From the NCBI GenBank assembly GCA_964425225.1, contig CAYRMD010000017.1, forward strand, positions 7,133-71,132: 64,000 bases of DNA, read 5' to 3'. This document shows positions 7,526 through 17,717 of the stretch, piece by piece. The notes under the pieces were generated by a model, which did not search any database, was not told the DNA's origin, and worked only from the letters and a program-made list of their open reading frames with translations. Both the position numbers and the translations under genes were made by a program. How positions within the stretch are numbered: position 1 is the stretch's first letter; each line of letters starts with the position of its first letter. The stretch is from BPJU01 sp964425225. Its GTDB lineage: Bacteria > Planctomycetota > Planctomycetia > Pirellulales > Pirellulaceae.

Positions 7526-10039
7526 ATGGACGAACGTGAACAACAGGAACGGCAGGAACTGTGTAGCCGTTTGATTGAATATCTATTTCGGCCTAACTAT
7601 CAGCCGGTCAAACCGGGTGTTATCGCCAAGAAATTGGGTTTTGCGCCGGAACAGCGTAAGTTACTGTGCCGGTTGCTGTCGGCCCTGGCACGCGAGGGAT
7701 TCGTCCAATGGGGCCCGCGCCATCGGGTTAAACCGATCCGTCGGCCGAACCCCGAGGATGTCGAGCTTGCTGGTGGCTGGAATGAGCATCGTTTGACGGA
7801 CGGCAATGAGCGGCCCCATATGGGCCAAGGAACTGCTTCGGACCCAGTTGATCGAGACGTAGAGAAGCAGGATCGGTACGGGCCGGACGATTTGTTTGAT
7901 TTCCTGGGGGGGGCTGCAGGTGAAGATGAATCAGCGCTGATCGCTCGCGCCAGACGTCAAGCTGCTAAGCGTCCGAATTTGATCGTGGGCGTGTTTCGGC
8001 GCACCTTGTCTGGCAACGGTTACGTGCGCCCGGAAGCTTCGGGGCAAGGGCAGGTAGACGAAAGGCGTGCCGATGTGTTCATACCGGCGCGTCGCGCGCT
8101 TGATGCCGCAACGGGTGATTTGGTGCTTGCCCGCGTATGGCAGGCTTCTCAGCAGGGGCGACGCCGAGGGGAAGTGGTGGAGGTGTTGCGTCGCGAAGAT
8201 TTCCGATTCGTCGGCACCTTTCAGTCCATAGAGGGTCAACCCCAAGTCATCGTGGATGGACGCGTTTTCTCTCGACCCGTGCCGGTTGGAGACCCGACGG
8301 CTAAAGGGGTACGGCCAGGCGACCAAGTGGTCATCGAGATGGTGCGGTTCCCGCACCACTATGATCCGGGTGAAGCCGTGATCGTCGAGGTCTTAGGGCC
8401 TCGCGGCCAACCCGGTGTCGATACCCTGGCCATCATCCGCGAATACGACTTGCCGGGCGACTTTCCGGAGGATGTACAGCGAGCAGCCCGCGCGCAGGCT
8501 GAACAGTTCGATGAATCGATTGGCCCAGATCGCCAGGATTTTACGGCGGATGTCGCGGTCACGATCGACCCGGAAGATGCTCGAGATTTTGACGATGCCG
8601 TTTCGGTGGTTGTCACGCCGCAAGGCAATTGGCGCTTAGCCGTTCACATTGCCGATGTGGCTCACTTTGTGCCCGAAGGTTCGGCGTTGGACCGTGAGGC
8701 TCGCCGACGCGGTACGAGCGTCTATCTTCCGGACCGCGTGATTCCGATGTTACCGGAGCTCATCTCGAATCACTTGGCCAGTCTTCAACCCCATCGGATT
8801 CGCTACACACGCAGTGTGTTGATGGAATTTTCACCGGAAGGGCAGTTGATCTCGAGCCGCGTGGCTCGTTCAGCCATCCGTAGTCGCCACCGCTTCAGCT
8901 ACGACGAAGTTGACCAGGTTTTAGAGCATCCGCGGGCGTGGAAGAAAAAGCTGGCACCCGAAGTTTGGGAATTAGTGCCGCGCATGCGTGACTTGGCGAT
9001 GCTCTTGCGCCGTCGCCGTCTGGAACACGGAGCCATCGAGCTGGCAATGCCCGAGGTGAAGATTCTTTTGGATGAGAATGGTCGCGTTTCGGGCGCGCGT
9101 CTGGTACGTCGTACCGTTAGCCATCAGATCATCGAAGAGTTCATGTTGGCTGCAAACCGTGCAGTGGCCGAAATATTGGCCGAACGGCACGGGTTGTTTT
9201 TGCGCCGTGTTCACGAACCGCCAAATCCGATCAAGTTAAAAAGCCTGACCGAATTCGTACGGCTGCTGGGAATACCCTGTTCCAGTATGGAGAGCCGCTT
9301 TGAAATCAAACGGGTGCTGGAATTGGTAGCCGGACAACCTACCGAGTACGCGGTCAACTATGCCGTGTTGCGCAGCATGCAGAAGGCCATCTATAGTCCT
9401 CGGCCCCTGGGACACTATGCCCTGTATTGGCCTCATTACTGCCACTTTACTTCCCCCATCCGCCGATATCCGGATCTGGTGACCCACAGGATTTTCGCCT
9501 CGTGGGAAGAAGGGCGCAAGCCCCAGGCCGAGCGCGGCATGTTGCGGGCGCTGGGCGAACACTGCTCGGAGCGCGAGCAGCGAGCCGAAGCAGCCGAACG
9601 CGAACTGGTAAAATTGAAACTGCTGCACTACTTGCATGACCGCATCGGTCAGCGCATGGACGCTGTTGTAACCGGTGTGGAAGAATTCGGCCTGTTCGCT
9701 CAAGGCGTGGAAATACCTGCCGAAGGCTTCATAAGTGTGTCTTCCTTGCAGGACGATCGCTACCGATTTGATGCTGCTTTGCGCTCGCTGGTTGGGTTTC
9801 GATCTGGCCACCAATATCGGCTCGGCGATCTACTTGTGGTCGAAGTGGCGCATGTTGACCTGGCGCGACGCGAGTTGGACTTCCGTGTGGTCCGCAAGCT
9901 GGACGCTTCCCACAAGCTGCAAGCGCCCATGTTCCGGGCCAAGAGCGCGCCGAAGAAAGCCTCCACTCCCAGCGCCACCCCCGAGTGGCATTCCTCGTCG
10001 AAAAAGCGCAAAAAGAAAAAAGGTAGAAAGAAAAAATAG
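7526..10039 (+). CDS. rnr: Ribonuclease R
   Basis: Processive 3' to 5' exoribonuclease able to degrade structured RNA. The 837-residue chain shows an N-terminal winged-helix-like region, cold-shock-type OB folds, the RNB catalytic domain with the metal-binding signature DPEDARDFDDAVSV (near residue 350) and HYALYWPHYCHFTSPIRRYPDL, a C-terminal S1 domain (AVVTGVEEFGLFAQGVEIPAEGFI), and a strongly basic tail ending in runs of lysine as in other RNase R proteins. ATG 7526 follows GGAGGG; a TTG two codons earlier is less likely. It is coupled to the YhaM-like gene immediately upstream. Confidence 0.96.
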   Translation: MDEREQQERQELCSRLIEYLFRPNYQPVKPGVIAKKLGFAPEQRKLLCRLLSALAREGFVQWGPRHRVKPIRRPNPEDVELAGGWNEHRLTDGNERPHMGQGTASDPVDRDVEKQDRYGPDDLFDFLGGAAGEDESALIARARRQAAKRPNLIVGVFRRTLSGNGYVRPEASGQGQVDERRADVFIPARRALDAATGDLVLARVWQASQQGRRRGEVVEVLRREDFRFVGTFQSIEGQPQVIVDGRVFSRPVPVGDPTAKGVRPGDQVVIEMVRFPHHYDPGEAVIVEVLGPRGQPGVDTLAIIREYDLPGDFPEDVQRAARAQAEQFDESIGPDRQDFTADVAVTIDPEDARDFDDAVSVVVTPQGNWRLAVHIADVAHFVPEGSALDREARRRGTSVYLPDRVIPMLPELISNHLASLQPHRIRYTRSVLMEFSPEGQLISSRVARSAIRSRHRFSYDEVDQVLEHPRAWKKKLAPEVWELVPRMRDLAMLLRRRRLEHGAIELAMPEVKILLDENGRVSGARLVRRTVSHQIIEEFMLAANRAVAEILAERHGLFLRRVHEPPNPIKLKSLTEFVRLLGIPCSSMESRFEIKRVLELVAGQPTEYAVNYAVLRSMQKAIYSPRPLGHYALYWPHYCHFTSPIRRYPDLVTHRIFASWEEGRKPQAERGMLRALGEHCSEREQRAEAAERELVKLKLLHYLHDRIGQRMDAVVTGVEEFGLFAQGVEIPAEGFISVSSLQDDRYRFDAALRSLVGFRSGHQYRLGDLLVVEVAHVDLARRELDFRVVRKLDASHKLQAPMFRAKSAPKKASTPSATPEWHSSSKKRKKKKGRKKK

Positions 10040-10108
10040 TCCGAGAGTTCAGCCTTTATGTGATTGGTGGGCTATCGTCATTCCGCATTGGGTTCTCCTA
10101 GGTGCCCT

Positions 10109-10660
10109 ATGGGTCAGGTGCGTCCTCACCGGCCGGTCTTGCGAGTGCTGGCGGCTTTTAGCCGCCATGCCTCAGCACTGGATTGGGCCCGCCGCAAAGC
10201 GCAAAGCGTTTGGGGGCCTGTGTGGTTAGAAAGTCCCTACTTTCCTTTTACCGAATCGCGCTATTACGAAGCGACGATGGGCCCTGATTTAGTAAAGGTC
10301 TTTTGGGCCTTTCAGCGGTTGGCGGATCCAGCCGAGCTGGCTCGCTGGAAACTCCTTACCAACCAATGGGAAGCCGAACTCGCCGAGCAGCAGATTTACC
10401 CCGAAGAGCGACCCATCAATCTGGATCCCGGCTATTTAACCGAAGCGAAACTCGTCCTAGCCACCACCAAAGATCGCGATCATCGGATCTATCTTAACGA
10501 TGGAATTTTTGCCGAAAACACCCTGTACTATCACGCGGGCCGGTGGTGTCCGCGGCCATGGACCTATCCGGACTATTGTCGCGGCGAGTATCATCAATTC
10601 TTCGACGAGTGTCGACGGTACTTGCGCGAATGCCAACGCAATTGGAGCGAAGAATCGTAA
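10109..10660 (+). CDS. DUF4416 family protein
   Basis: Protein of 183 residues resembling the DUF4416 family: an N-terminal strand-rich VLRVLAAFSRHASALDWARR segment, then WGPVWLESPYFPFTESRYYEATMG, INLDPGYLTEAKLVLATTKDRDHRIYL, IFAENTLYYHAGRW and YPDYCRGEYHQFFDECR. The family is common in planctomycetes and deep-branching bacteria and its biochemical role is unknown. I chose ATG 10109 because residues upstream of it do not resemble the family; the ribosome site is weak. It follows rnr by 69 bp and may share its transcript. Confidence 0.8.
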   Translation: MGQVRPHRPVLRVLAAFSRHASALDWARRKAQSVWGPVWLESPYFPFTESRYYEATMGPDLVKVFWAFQRLADPAELARWKLLTNQWEAELAEQQIYPEERPINLDPGYLTEAKLVLATTKDRDHRIYLNDGIFAENTLYYHAGRWCPRPWTYPDYCRGEYHQFFDECRRYLRECQRNWSEES

Positions 10661-10688
10661 TTTGTTGTGATTAAGGTGCACGCCTTAT

Positions 10689-11837
10689 ATGGAACCGCCG
10701 GTGGTGGTCGCTTTGGTGGTCGGCGCGCTATTGGGACCGACCTTTGTTTCCCTCGTACTTTGTGCGGCGGTGCGGCGATTGGCACTGCGCCTCGGTTGGC
10801 TGGACCTACCAGGGGGGCGCAAAATCCACGTGCAACCCATTCCCTTCGGCGGTGGTGTTGCCGTGTGGGCATGCGTCATGCTCGTATTCGTCTCGGGGGC
10901 CATCGGCCTAGCCGTCGCTCGGCAAATCCCGCAACTCGAGGAGTGGATTCCGCCAGCCATTCGAGTTCATCTGCCGGGGCTGGTCAGCCGCAGCGGTCCA
11001 TTAGCCGTTGTGCTCCTCGGTGGGACCGTGCTGATGCTTTTGGGATTGTACGACGATTGCCGGAGATTGCCGTGGCAAAGCAGGCTGTTGGTGCAATTCG
11101 CCGTCGCCATAACCCTGGTTGCGTCGCAAGGAGGCGAATGGCAACTGACTGCTTTCCTGCCGTGGAAACCGATAACGTGGACTTTGTCCGTTCTGTGGAT
11201 CGTCGCCTTGATTAACGCTTTCAATATGCTCGACAACATGGATGGACTTTCGGCTGGAGTCGCCGCGATTACGGGCTTTTTGTTAGCCGTATTATTGTTG
11301 GTACCCGCGGCTGCAGCGCCGACGGGCCCGCAACTATTTGTCGGCGGATTCCTGCTCGTGCTCGTCGGTAGCCTAGTCGGGTTTCTCTGGCACAATCGCC
11401 CCCCGGCTCGTTTGTTCTTGGGTGACGCCGGAAGCTATTTTATCGGCTATGCATTGGCCGTAGCCTCGTTGGTGGCGACCTACACGGGCTATGAATCGCC
11501 GCGCCGCCACGCCGTACTGGCTCCAGTGTGCCTCATGGCCGTGCCCCTGTATGACATGGTCACTGTAGTGGCCATTCGATTATGGCAAGGCCGAAGCCCA
11601 TTCGAGGGCGACAAAAACCATTTTTCCCATCGATTGGTGGAGCTGGGCTTCCGACGAGGTCAGGCGGTGTTAGTCATCTACCTGGTAAGTGCCACGTGCG
11701 GTCTAGGAGCTCTGGCTCTTCCGCGGGTGGATCTTTTCGGTGCCGTTTGTCTATTCTTGATGGTCCTGTGCGTGCTGTGTGTCGTCGCACTATTGGAATT
11801 TACCGCGCGGCGCTATCACGGGGAGTCCTCATCATGA
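10689..11837 (+). CDS. Undecaprenyl-phosphate GlcNAc-1-phosphate transferase-like protein (WecA/TagO family)
   Basis: Polytopic enzyme of the MraY/WecA superfamily (382 residues, about ten membrane helices) that would transfer a sugar-1-phosphate from a UDP-sugar to undecaprenyl phosphate and so start O-antigen, teichoic-type or exopolysaccharide synthesis. Family motifs: GGRKIHVQPIPFGGG, GLYDDCRRLPWQSRL (catalytic Asp pair), NAFNMLDNMDGLSAG, FLGDAGSYFIG and the HFSHRLVELGF loop typical of the WecA group rather than MraY. Its stop overlaps the start of the next gene (ATGA), linking it to an O-antigen ligase-like protein and supporting a surface-polysaccharide role. Confidence 0.9.
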   Translation: MEPPVVVALVVGALLGPTFVSLVLCAAVRRLALRLGWLDLPGGRKIHVQPIPFGGGVAVWACVMLVFVSGAIGLAVARQIPQLEEWIPPAIRVHLPGLVSRSGPLAVVLLGGTVLMLLGLYDDCRRLPWQSRLLVQFAVAITLVASQGGEWQLTAFLPWKPITWTLSVLWIVALINAFNMLDNMDGLSAGVAAITGFLLAVLLLVPAAAAPTGPQLFVGGFLLVLVGSLVGFLWHNRPPARLFLGDAGSYFIGYALAVASLVATYTGYESPRRHAVLAPVCLMAVPLYDMVTVVAIRLWQGRSPFEGDKNHFSHRLVELGFRRGQAVLVIYLVSATCGLGALALPRVDLFGAVCLFLMVLCVLCVVALLEFTARRYHGESSS

Positions 11838-14056
11838 CTGGCCCTCACAGGAGCCGCTCGTCTGCCAAGTCCCCCTCGCTACATCCGCCACCGGGGTGGC
11901 TGGTGGCAGCAGCTGCTTTTGGCATGGTTCTTGGTGGACTTGTCCCCGGTGAAGCTATCGTAGAAGGGGTCACGATTGGCTGGGCAACGTTCTGGTTGGT
12001 GTTGGCTGCATTGCTGGCGCTCCGGCAAGTTTGTGTCTGTCCAGCGTACCCTTGGGACAGAATCGACGCGATAGTTCTGGTGGGAATCACTTGGGTTGTT
12101 CTGGATGCTTTTATCGCCGGACAGCAATCCAATGCACGCGCTGCGTGGAATGGCGGATGGACGTGGGCAGCTTTGTTGGCAGCTTTCGTGGTCTTGCGAA
12201 GATTATTCTCCGATCCAGCCACCAAGCGAACCTTTCTGGCCATGATGCTCGCCTTAGCCGTAGGCAACGCCAGCCATGGAATATATCAATTCTCAGTGAG
12301 CCTACCGGCACAGAGAGCAGAATACGAAAAAGCAACCCCGGAGCAACGTGCCAGGATGCTCCGCGAAGCCGGGATAAGTGTCGATTCATATTCGCCCACA
12401 CTCAGACAATTCGAAGATCGCTTAAGAAGCACCGAACCATTCGCTGGCTTCGGCTTGCCAAACTCCTTAGCAGGCTTCCTACTTCCGTGGTTGGTCTTCG
12501 GGTTTTTCTTAGTCGAAAGCGAGCAGCCGGCAATGGGCCGATCGTGGCGATTCATCGTGGCCGTGGGACTGCTGGTGCTTTGTGCATGCCTGGTACTTAC
12601 GAAAAGCCGTAGTGCCTGGCTGGCTGCTATACTCAGTATGCCTTTTGTGCTGTGGGCGGGAACCCGGAAACTGAAAGAACGGTGGTTCATTTGGTCGGGG
12701 ATAGTCGGTTTCCTTCTAGCAGTAGTAGGTCTTGGCATCTGGAGCGGCACGCTCGATCGACCGATCCTTACCGAAGCACTGGTGTCGTTGCGTTATCGAC
12801 TGGAATACTGGCGAGCAACCGTTAACTTGATCGGGGAGCATCCCTGGTTCGGATGCGGTCCGGGAAACTTCCAGATTTATTACGTGCAATACAAGTTACC
12901 CCAAGCAAGTGAGACGGTGGCCGATCCCCATCAGTTTGTTCTCGAAATCGCTTCTACCTTCGGCATGCCGGGTTTAGCGTTAGCCGTTATCTTGGCAATT
13001 GCCGTCGTGGCGAAGGCCAGACCGTCGATGCTTCGTGGGGTCAGCGTTCAGACCCATGAACCGTCGGGGCCTCAGAACCGATTGACGGTTGGTGTTCTCG
13101 GAGCGATTCTCGCTTGGTTGGCGGCACCATGGTATGGGGCACTTTTGGACCTGCCGGCGGAAATGGAGCCTCATCTGGAACTACCCGTTAGCTGGTGCAT
13201 CGGTTTGCCTGCGGCGGCCCTCATGCTGGTAGCACTGCGGCCTTGGATTCATCGAGGTACCGACCAGAACCATTGGTACAGCGTCGCGTGGTTAACCTTG
13301 GCCGTGCACCTTTCGGCATGTGGCGGAATTAGCTACCCGAACGTGGCGATCGGTTGGTGGTGCTTGGTCGCGGCGCTGGGGCCGGCACCCGCAATAGCCT
13401 CCGAGCAACCCGCATTCCGCTCAAGCTCGGCAATTGCTCTTTTACTGATGCTTACTGCCTTGGGCGCGGTTTGGACCGGATACCGGCCTGTAATCAGCGG
13501 CCTATCCTACCTCCACCAGGCAGCCCGAGCCAACCGGCCCGCCCAGGCATTCGCATTGCTCAAAAAAGCGGCGGAAGTCGATCCGTGGAATCCCGAGCCG
13601 TGGAAGTGGTCGACTCAATTACTATTTGAACGTTGGGCCGTACAACCGATCGATGATCACCGCCGGGAATGGCAAGAGGCCTTGGAACAAGCCAAACGTC
13701 GCGATCGACGCTCTCACCCATTGGCCGAATGGGAGGGACGCTTAGCCTTGCGTGCATACCGTTTGCACGGCGATCAGAGGGATTTGCAACGTGCCGTCAA
13801 AGCGTTTACCCGGGCCAGTCAGTTGTACCCCAATAGTGCATTTGCTTATGCACAACTGGCATGGGTAACATCGTTAGTCGGTCAGCCGTCGCAGGCGGCT
13901 CGCTACGCCGCCCGTGCTTTGCAATTGGATGCATGCGTCCCGCATCAGGAATGGAAGCTGGCAGCTAGGCGTCTACCGGATCCTGTCTTAGAGAGTACCG
14001 CAGGGGCTACAGCGCCGACCGCTGAGCAATTGATGCGTGAATTACTGAACCGGTAA
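11834..14056 (+). CDS. O-antigen ligase/polymerase family membrane protein with TPR-like tail
   Basis: Large polytopic membrane protein (740 residues). After an arginine-rich N-terminus there are about a dozen hydrophobic helices, with the conserved Wzy_C region around GFGLPNSLAGFLLP, RLEYWRATVNLIGEHPWFGCGPGNF and DPHQFVLEIASTFGMPGL. The last 150 residues are soluble and helical with TPR-like spacing (AFALLKKAAEVDPWNPEPWKW and AVKAFTRASQLYPNSAFAYAQLAW). It probably polymerises or ligates lipid-linked glycans on the periplasmic face. The start codon overlaps the upstream transferase stop, and GGGGAG precedes it. Exact substrate cannot be inferred. Confidence 0.82.
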   Translation: MTGPHRSRSSAKSPSLHPPPGWLVAAAAFGMVLGGLVPGEAIVEGVTIGWATFWLVLAALLALRQVCVCPAYPWDRIDAIVLVGITWVVLDAFIAGQQSNARAAWNGGWTWAALLAAFVVLRRLFSDPATKRTFLAMMLALAVGNASHGIYQFSVSLPAQRAEYEKATPEQRARMLREAGISVDSYSPTLRQFEDRLRSTEPFAGFGLPNSLAGFLLPWLVFGFFLVESEQPAMGRSWRFIVAVGLLVLCACLVLTKSRSAWLAAILSMPFVLWAGTRKLKERWFIWSGIVGFLLAVVGLGIWSGTLDRPILTEALVSLRYRLEYWRATVNLIGEHPWFGCGPGNFQIYYVQYKLPQASETVADPHQFVLEIASTFGMPGLALAVILAIAVVAKARPSMLRGVSVQTHEPSGPQNRLTVGVLGAILAWLAAPWYGALLDLPAEMEPHLELPVSWCIGLPAAALMLVALRPWIHRGTDQNHWYSVAWLTLAVHLSACGGISYPNVAIGWWCLVAALGPAPAIASEQPAFRSSSAIALLLMLTALGAVWTGYRPVISGLSYLHQAARANRPAQAFALLKKAAEVDPWNPEPWKWSTQLLFERWAVQPIDDHRREWQEALEQAKRRDRRSHPLAEWEGRLALRAYRLHGDQRDLQRAVKAFTRASQLYPNSAFAYAQLAWVTSLVGQPSQAARYAARALQLDACVPHQEWKLAARRLPDPVLESTAGATAPTAEQLMRELLNR

Positions 14057-14233
14057 AGCTCGAACTGCGTAATACGGTTGCACTGATCGAATTTGTGACT
14101 AAATAAATGAATGCAGCGGCGGTTCTCACGCGACCATTCGGATCGAAGTGTTGGCGCGTACTAAGACACCACAGTCGGCTTTTGAGGTTCCGTGCGGCGT
14201 TCATCGAGCGGACCGATATCAGGAGATGTGAAA

Positions 14234-15436
14234 ATGAGGTTTCCGTCCGTGGCGGGTTTAGCGCTTGTAGCGCTGGCAACTGGGGTGGTAGGCGGATGGT
14301 TGTCGGCTCATCGAGCGTTGGACCCGAGGCACGAACATTTTGCGCCGAACAATGCCGAGAGGCCTAGGCAGAGCGTGGGCCGGGCCGTCCCAAACACGCC
14401 GACCACCGAGGCTCGACCGCGGGTGCTTGTGCGTCCGAGTGAACGCTTCGATTTTGGCAAGATGCCGCGCGGTACCACTGGGCGGCACGTTTTTTACATT
14501 CAAAACGTGGGCAGTGCGCCGCTTACCGTGCGGAAAGGGCAAACGACGTGCAAATGCACCATAAGTACGCTTGAAGACGGGACCGTTGAGCCTGGCGAGA
14601 CGGTTGCCGCTACATTGGAATGGACAGTCAAGAGTGATGAGAACTATTTTTCGCAAACCGCCGAATTGATCACCAACGATCCAGAGCGGGGTACCGTCCA
14701 ATTGCGAATCGAAGGCTATGTGGAAGATCTGGTGCGCATTACTCCGGACGAGATTGTTTTTATGAACGTAGCCGGAAATCAATCGCAGACGCGACCTCTA
14801 TATGTTTATGCAGCGCGAAAGGAGGATAATATCCGAGTCGAAGACGTTGGCTTTGTCGATGCCACCACCGCTCAGTACTTTGAGGCTCAGGTGCGGAACT
14901 TAACCGACGAAGAGTTGGCTCAGCAGCCCATGGCTAAGGATGGCCAGGTGGTGTTGGTCACTTTGAAACCGGGTCTACCTACCGGCGAGATCCACCAGGA
15001 TCTGCGCGTGAAGCTCAACCTGCCCGACATGCCCGAACAGATTATTCCGATACGGGGTATGATTCAAAGCGATGTATCTGTGGTAGGGCGGTTGGCCAGC
15101 TTCGATCCGCGTACCAATCTGCTGAACTTAGGTGGGGTGGCACAAAAGCAAGGAGCCCGCGCCGAATTGTTGGTGTTGCTCAAAGGTGATAACCGAGAAC
15201 AGATCGAGCTGGCGATAGCTGAGATTGACCCGGCTGAATCGTTGCGTGTAACCTTGGGGGAGCGCCGCGTGAGTGAGCGGCTTATTACAGTTCCTTTGAC
15301 GATCGAGGTACCTGTTGGGGCACCACGGGTGACACGCCTCGGATCAGAACAAGGTAAGTTAGGAATGGTCGTACTGAAGGCAGCTAACTCGTTAACCAAA
15401 GAGGTACAGATCAAAGTCCGCTTTGCAGTCAATTGA
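14234..15436 (+). CDS. DUF1573 domain-containing exported protein
   Basis: Exported 400-residue protein: signal anchor at residues 1-25 (VAGLALVALATGVVGGWL), low-complexity linker, then a DUF1573 Ig-like domain at about residues 75-165 (FDFGKMPRGTTGRHVFYIQNVGSAPL, TTCKCTISTLEDG with the typical CxC, and ELITNDPERG). The C-terminal half is further beta-rich sequence. ATG 14234 has AGGAGATG upstream. DUF1573 proteins are abundant in planctomycetes and have no assigned enzymatic role; they look like periplasmic or surface beta-sandwich modules. The neighbouring gene encodes an exported multiheme protein, so a shared envelope role is possible (inference). Confidence 0.85.
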   Translation: MRFPSVAGLALVALATGVVGGWLSAHRALDPRHEHFAPNNAERPRQSVGRAVPNTPTTEARPRVLVRPSERFDFGKMPRGTTGRHVFYIQNVGSAPLTVRKGQTTCKCTISTLEDGTVEPGETVAATLEWTVKSDENYFSQTAELITNDPERGTVQLRIEGYVEDLVRITPDEIVFMNVAGNQSQTRPLYVYAARKEDNIRVEDVGFVDATTAQYFEAQVRNLTDEELAQQPMAKDGQVVLVTLKPGLPTGEIHQDLRVKLNLPDMPEQIIPIRGMIQSDVSVVGRLASFDPRTNLLNLGGVAQKQGARAELLVLLKGDNREQIELAIAEIDPAESLRVTLGERRVSERLITVPLTIEVPVGAPRVTRLGSEQGKLGMVVLKAANSLTKEVQIKVRFAVN

Positions 15437-15615
15437 CCCATGTGATGATCGCTTGTGGTATAAGAGTGCCCCACAGTACCGGTGCGGTGCGAGGCGGTTC
15501 CAATCTTCCCGACAGCTCTCCAGGTCGGTGAGAGGTCAACCGGCATGGTAATGGTATCAAGGTAGTTAGGACCGACCCGGGCGCGGCTGTCGGTTACCCC
15601 GTAAGGAGCGTGGCC

Positions 15616-17373
15616 ATGTGTCTCCGGCGAATCGTGCTGTGGATAGCCCTTGGTGTCATCGGCACGCTCAGCTTGCAGGCCGGCTGTTATTTGAATCCCA
15701 CCAGCGAACACGGTGCGGTCGCTCCGCAAACTCAACCGACTCCCAACTCTGGGTCGACCCAAGCCCCGTCGCATTCCTCCGGGGTGCCGCGACCAGCAGA
15801 GGCGGTTTCCACTACAGGCCAGCCGGCAACCGACACGCACATGCCAATCGAGAGGCCGCGAGAAGCAACCGGATCCGATCATCGACCGGCACAGTCCGTT
15901 TCCGTGGTGGGCGGTTCCAGCCGTGAGCAGGTGGCAGTTCCCGCCGTGCGGTCGACACAGGACGAGGGTTTCCTGCTTTCTGAAGATCAACAGGAGTTGT
16001 TTCATGCTTGGCCCAAACCGCAATTGGCTTTCCTCATAACGGGTCGCCAAAACGGTTATCTCGAACCGTGTGGTTGTACGGGTTTAGCCAATCAAAAAGG
16101 GGGCCTAGCGCGCCGTTATACGCTCGTTGAGCAGCTTCGCGAACGCGGCTGGGCCGTGGTACCCGTAGACTTGGGAAATCAGGTGCGCCGATTCGGTCGA
16201 CAGCCCGAACTTCAGTTTCAATTAACGGTTGAGGCACTAAAACAAATGGAATATCGAGCTGTGACCTTCGGCCCGGCCGATTTGAGGCTGTCGGTTGACC
16301 AGTTGGCAGCGACGGCGGCTCCTTCGGACCTAATGTCACCATCGTTTGTCTCGGCCAACGTGGCGATTTTGGACCGCGAGTTTACGCCGCGATTTCGGAT
16401 GGTGGAAGTAGCTGGTTTGCGCGTAGCAGTAACCGGAGTGCTCGGAGATCAGTACGCTCAACAGTTGCAAAGCGCTGAGGTGATCGTCGAACCGGCTATC
16501 GAGGGATTGAAAAAAGCCTGGCAAGAGATTGTAAATGCCGGTGGGTGTGATGTTGCCGTACTGTTGGCCCATGCCAGTCGCGGAGAGTCGTTGAGCTTAG
16601 CACAAGCGGTGCCGCATTTTGATCTAGTCGTCACGGCAGGTGGTGGCGAGACGCCACCGTTGGAGCCCGAGTCCATCGGTGACGGCTTGAGCCAATTGGT
16701 GTGGGTAGGTGCTAAAGGAATGTACGCCTTGGTTGTTGGCTATTACCCTGATCAACCGCAGCGCTGGCGCTACGAGCGCGTAGCGTTGGATGCACGGTTC
16801 GCCGATGCCCGACCGATGCTCGATCTTCTGGCCGCTTATCAACACCAACTGGAGCGACTGGGACTGGAGGGGCTGGGGCTGAAACCCTTGCCGCACCCTT
16901 CAGGGCGGGAATTCGTCGGCTCCCAGATCTGTGGCGATTGTCATACCAAGGCATACGCCGTTTGGAAGGATACTCCCCATGCGCATGCAACAGAATCGAT
17001 CGCCCATCCCACGGAGCGATCCGAAATCCCGCGGCATTTTGATCCAGAGTGCCTGAGTTGTCATGTGACCGGGTGGAACCCGCAGCGTTTTACGCCATAC
17101 CTGTCTGGATATTGGTCCTTGGACGCAACACCGCGGATGGTCGGAAACGGCTGCGAGAATTGCCACGGGCCAGGATCGGCGCATGTGGCGGCCGAAGAAG
17201 GTGGAGCAGACGACCACGAGCTGGCTCGACTGCGCAGAGAAATGCGATTAATCCTGGCGGAAGCTGAAACAAAATGCGTCGAGTGTCACGACTTGGATAA
17301 CAGCCCGGATTTTCATCAACCCGGTGCCTTTGAGCGGTATTGGAAAAAAATAGCTCATCCCGGCAAAGACTAA
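15616..17373 (+). CDS. Tetraheme cytochrome c lipoprotein with N-terminal phosphoesterase-like domain
   Basis: Predicted lipoprotein of 585 residues (SLQAGC lipobox near residue 24). A Pro/Ser/Thr-rich linker of about 100 residues leads to a 5'-nucleotidase/metallophosphoesterase-like region starting GYLEPCGCTGLANQKGGLARR and VPVDLGNQVRRFGR. The C-terminus carries four c-type heme sites, CGDCH (439), CLSCH (479), CENCH (513) and CVECH (554), in a cytochrome c554-like arrangement. ATG 15616 follows AAGGAG. It is probably an electron carrier on the outer face of the membrane; whether the N-terminal domain is catalytic is unclear because the usual phosphoesterase metal motif is not obvious. Confidence 0.85.
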   Translation: MCLRRIVLWIALGVIGTLSLQAGCYLNPTSEHGAVAPQTQPTPNSGSTQAPSHSSGVPRPAEAVSTTGQPATDTHMPIERPREATGSDHRPAQSVSVVGGSSREQVAVPAVRSTQDEGFLLSEDQQELFHAWPKPQLAFLITGRQNGYLEPCGCTGLANQKGGLARRYTLVEQLRERGWAVVPVDLGNQVRRFGRQPELQFQLTVEALKQMEYRAVTFGPADLRLSVDQLAATAAPSDLMSPSFVSANVAILDREFTPRFRMVEVAGLRVAVTGVLGDQYAQQLQSAEVIVEPAIEGLKKAWQEIVNAGGCDVAVLLAHASRGESLSLAQAVPHFDLVVTAGGGETPPLEPESIGDGLSQLVWVGAKGMYALVVGYYPDQPQRWRYERVALDARFADARPMLDLLAAYQHQLERLGLEGLGLKPLPHPSGREFVGSQICGDCHTKAYAVWKDTPHAHATESIAHPTERSEIPRHFDPECLSCHVTGWNPQRFTPYLSGYWSLDATPRMVGNGCENCHGPGSAHVAAEEGGADDHELARLRREMRLILAEAETKCVECHDLDNSPDFHQPGAFERYWKKIAHPGKD

Positions 17374-17717
17374 CATTCTCCACGTAAAGCGTTCCCGGCA
17401 AGGGCACCGTCGAACCGAGCAACCTCAGAGACGACTTGTCTACAATCAAAACACACCGAGAACGTGGCTCGATTCGTGAAGTCTCGCTATCTGACGGGAA
17501 CCGCTCTATTGAAACGCTAGGAGCACCAGCGGGATTTACCTTCTTTGCACGAATCGAAATGTTGCCGCCGTGGCATTACGTGCTCTTGGGAGCCAAATAC
17601 GGCAAACCTGGGTGCTGCCTAGCTACTTCCAGCATGGCCCGCCGACATTCGAGACACACACAGCCAGCTTTATGGGCCGACCGTTCGTACAACGTGCCGA
17701 TGGCGTAATCGAACAGC
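17374..17717. other. Gene-free gap, convergent
   Basis: Between the convergent cytochrome gene and yebC. No gene, RNA or clear terminator is seen; short frames here have no protein-like features. Confidence 0.4.

Noticed and set aside
17390..17410. Short similarity (CAAGGGCACCG-CGAAC) to 3396-3416
   Set aside because: Too short to distinguish from chance in GC-rich DNA; one instance is inside a pseudogene coding frame.
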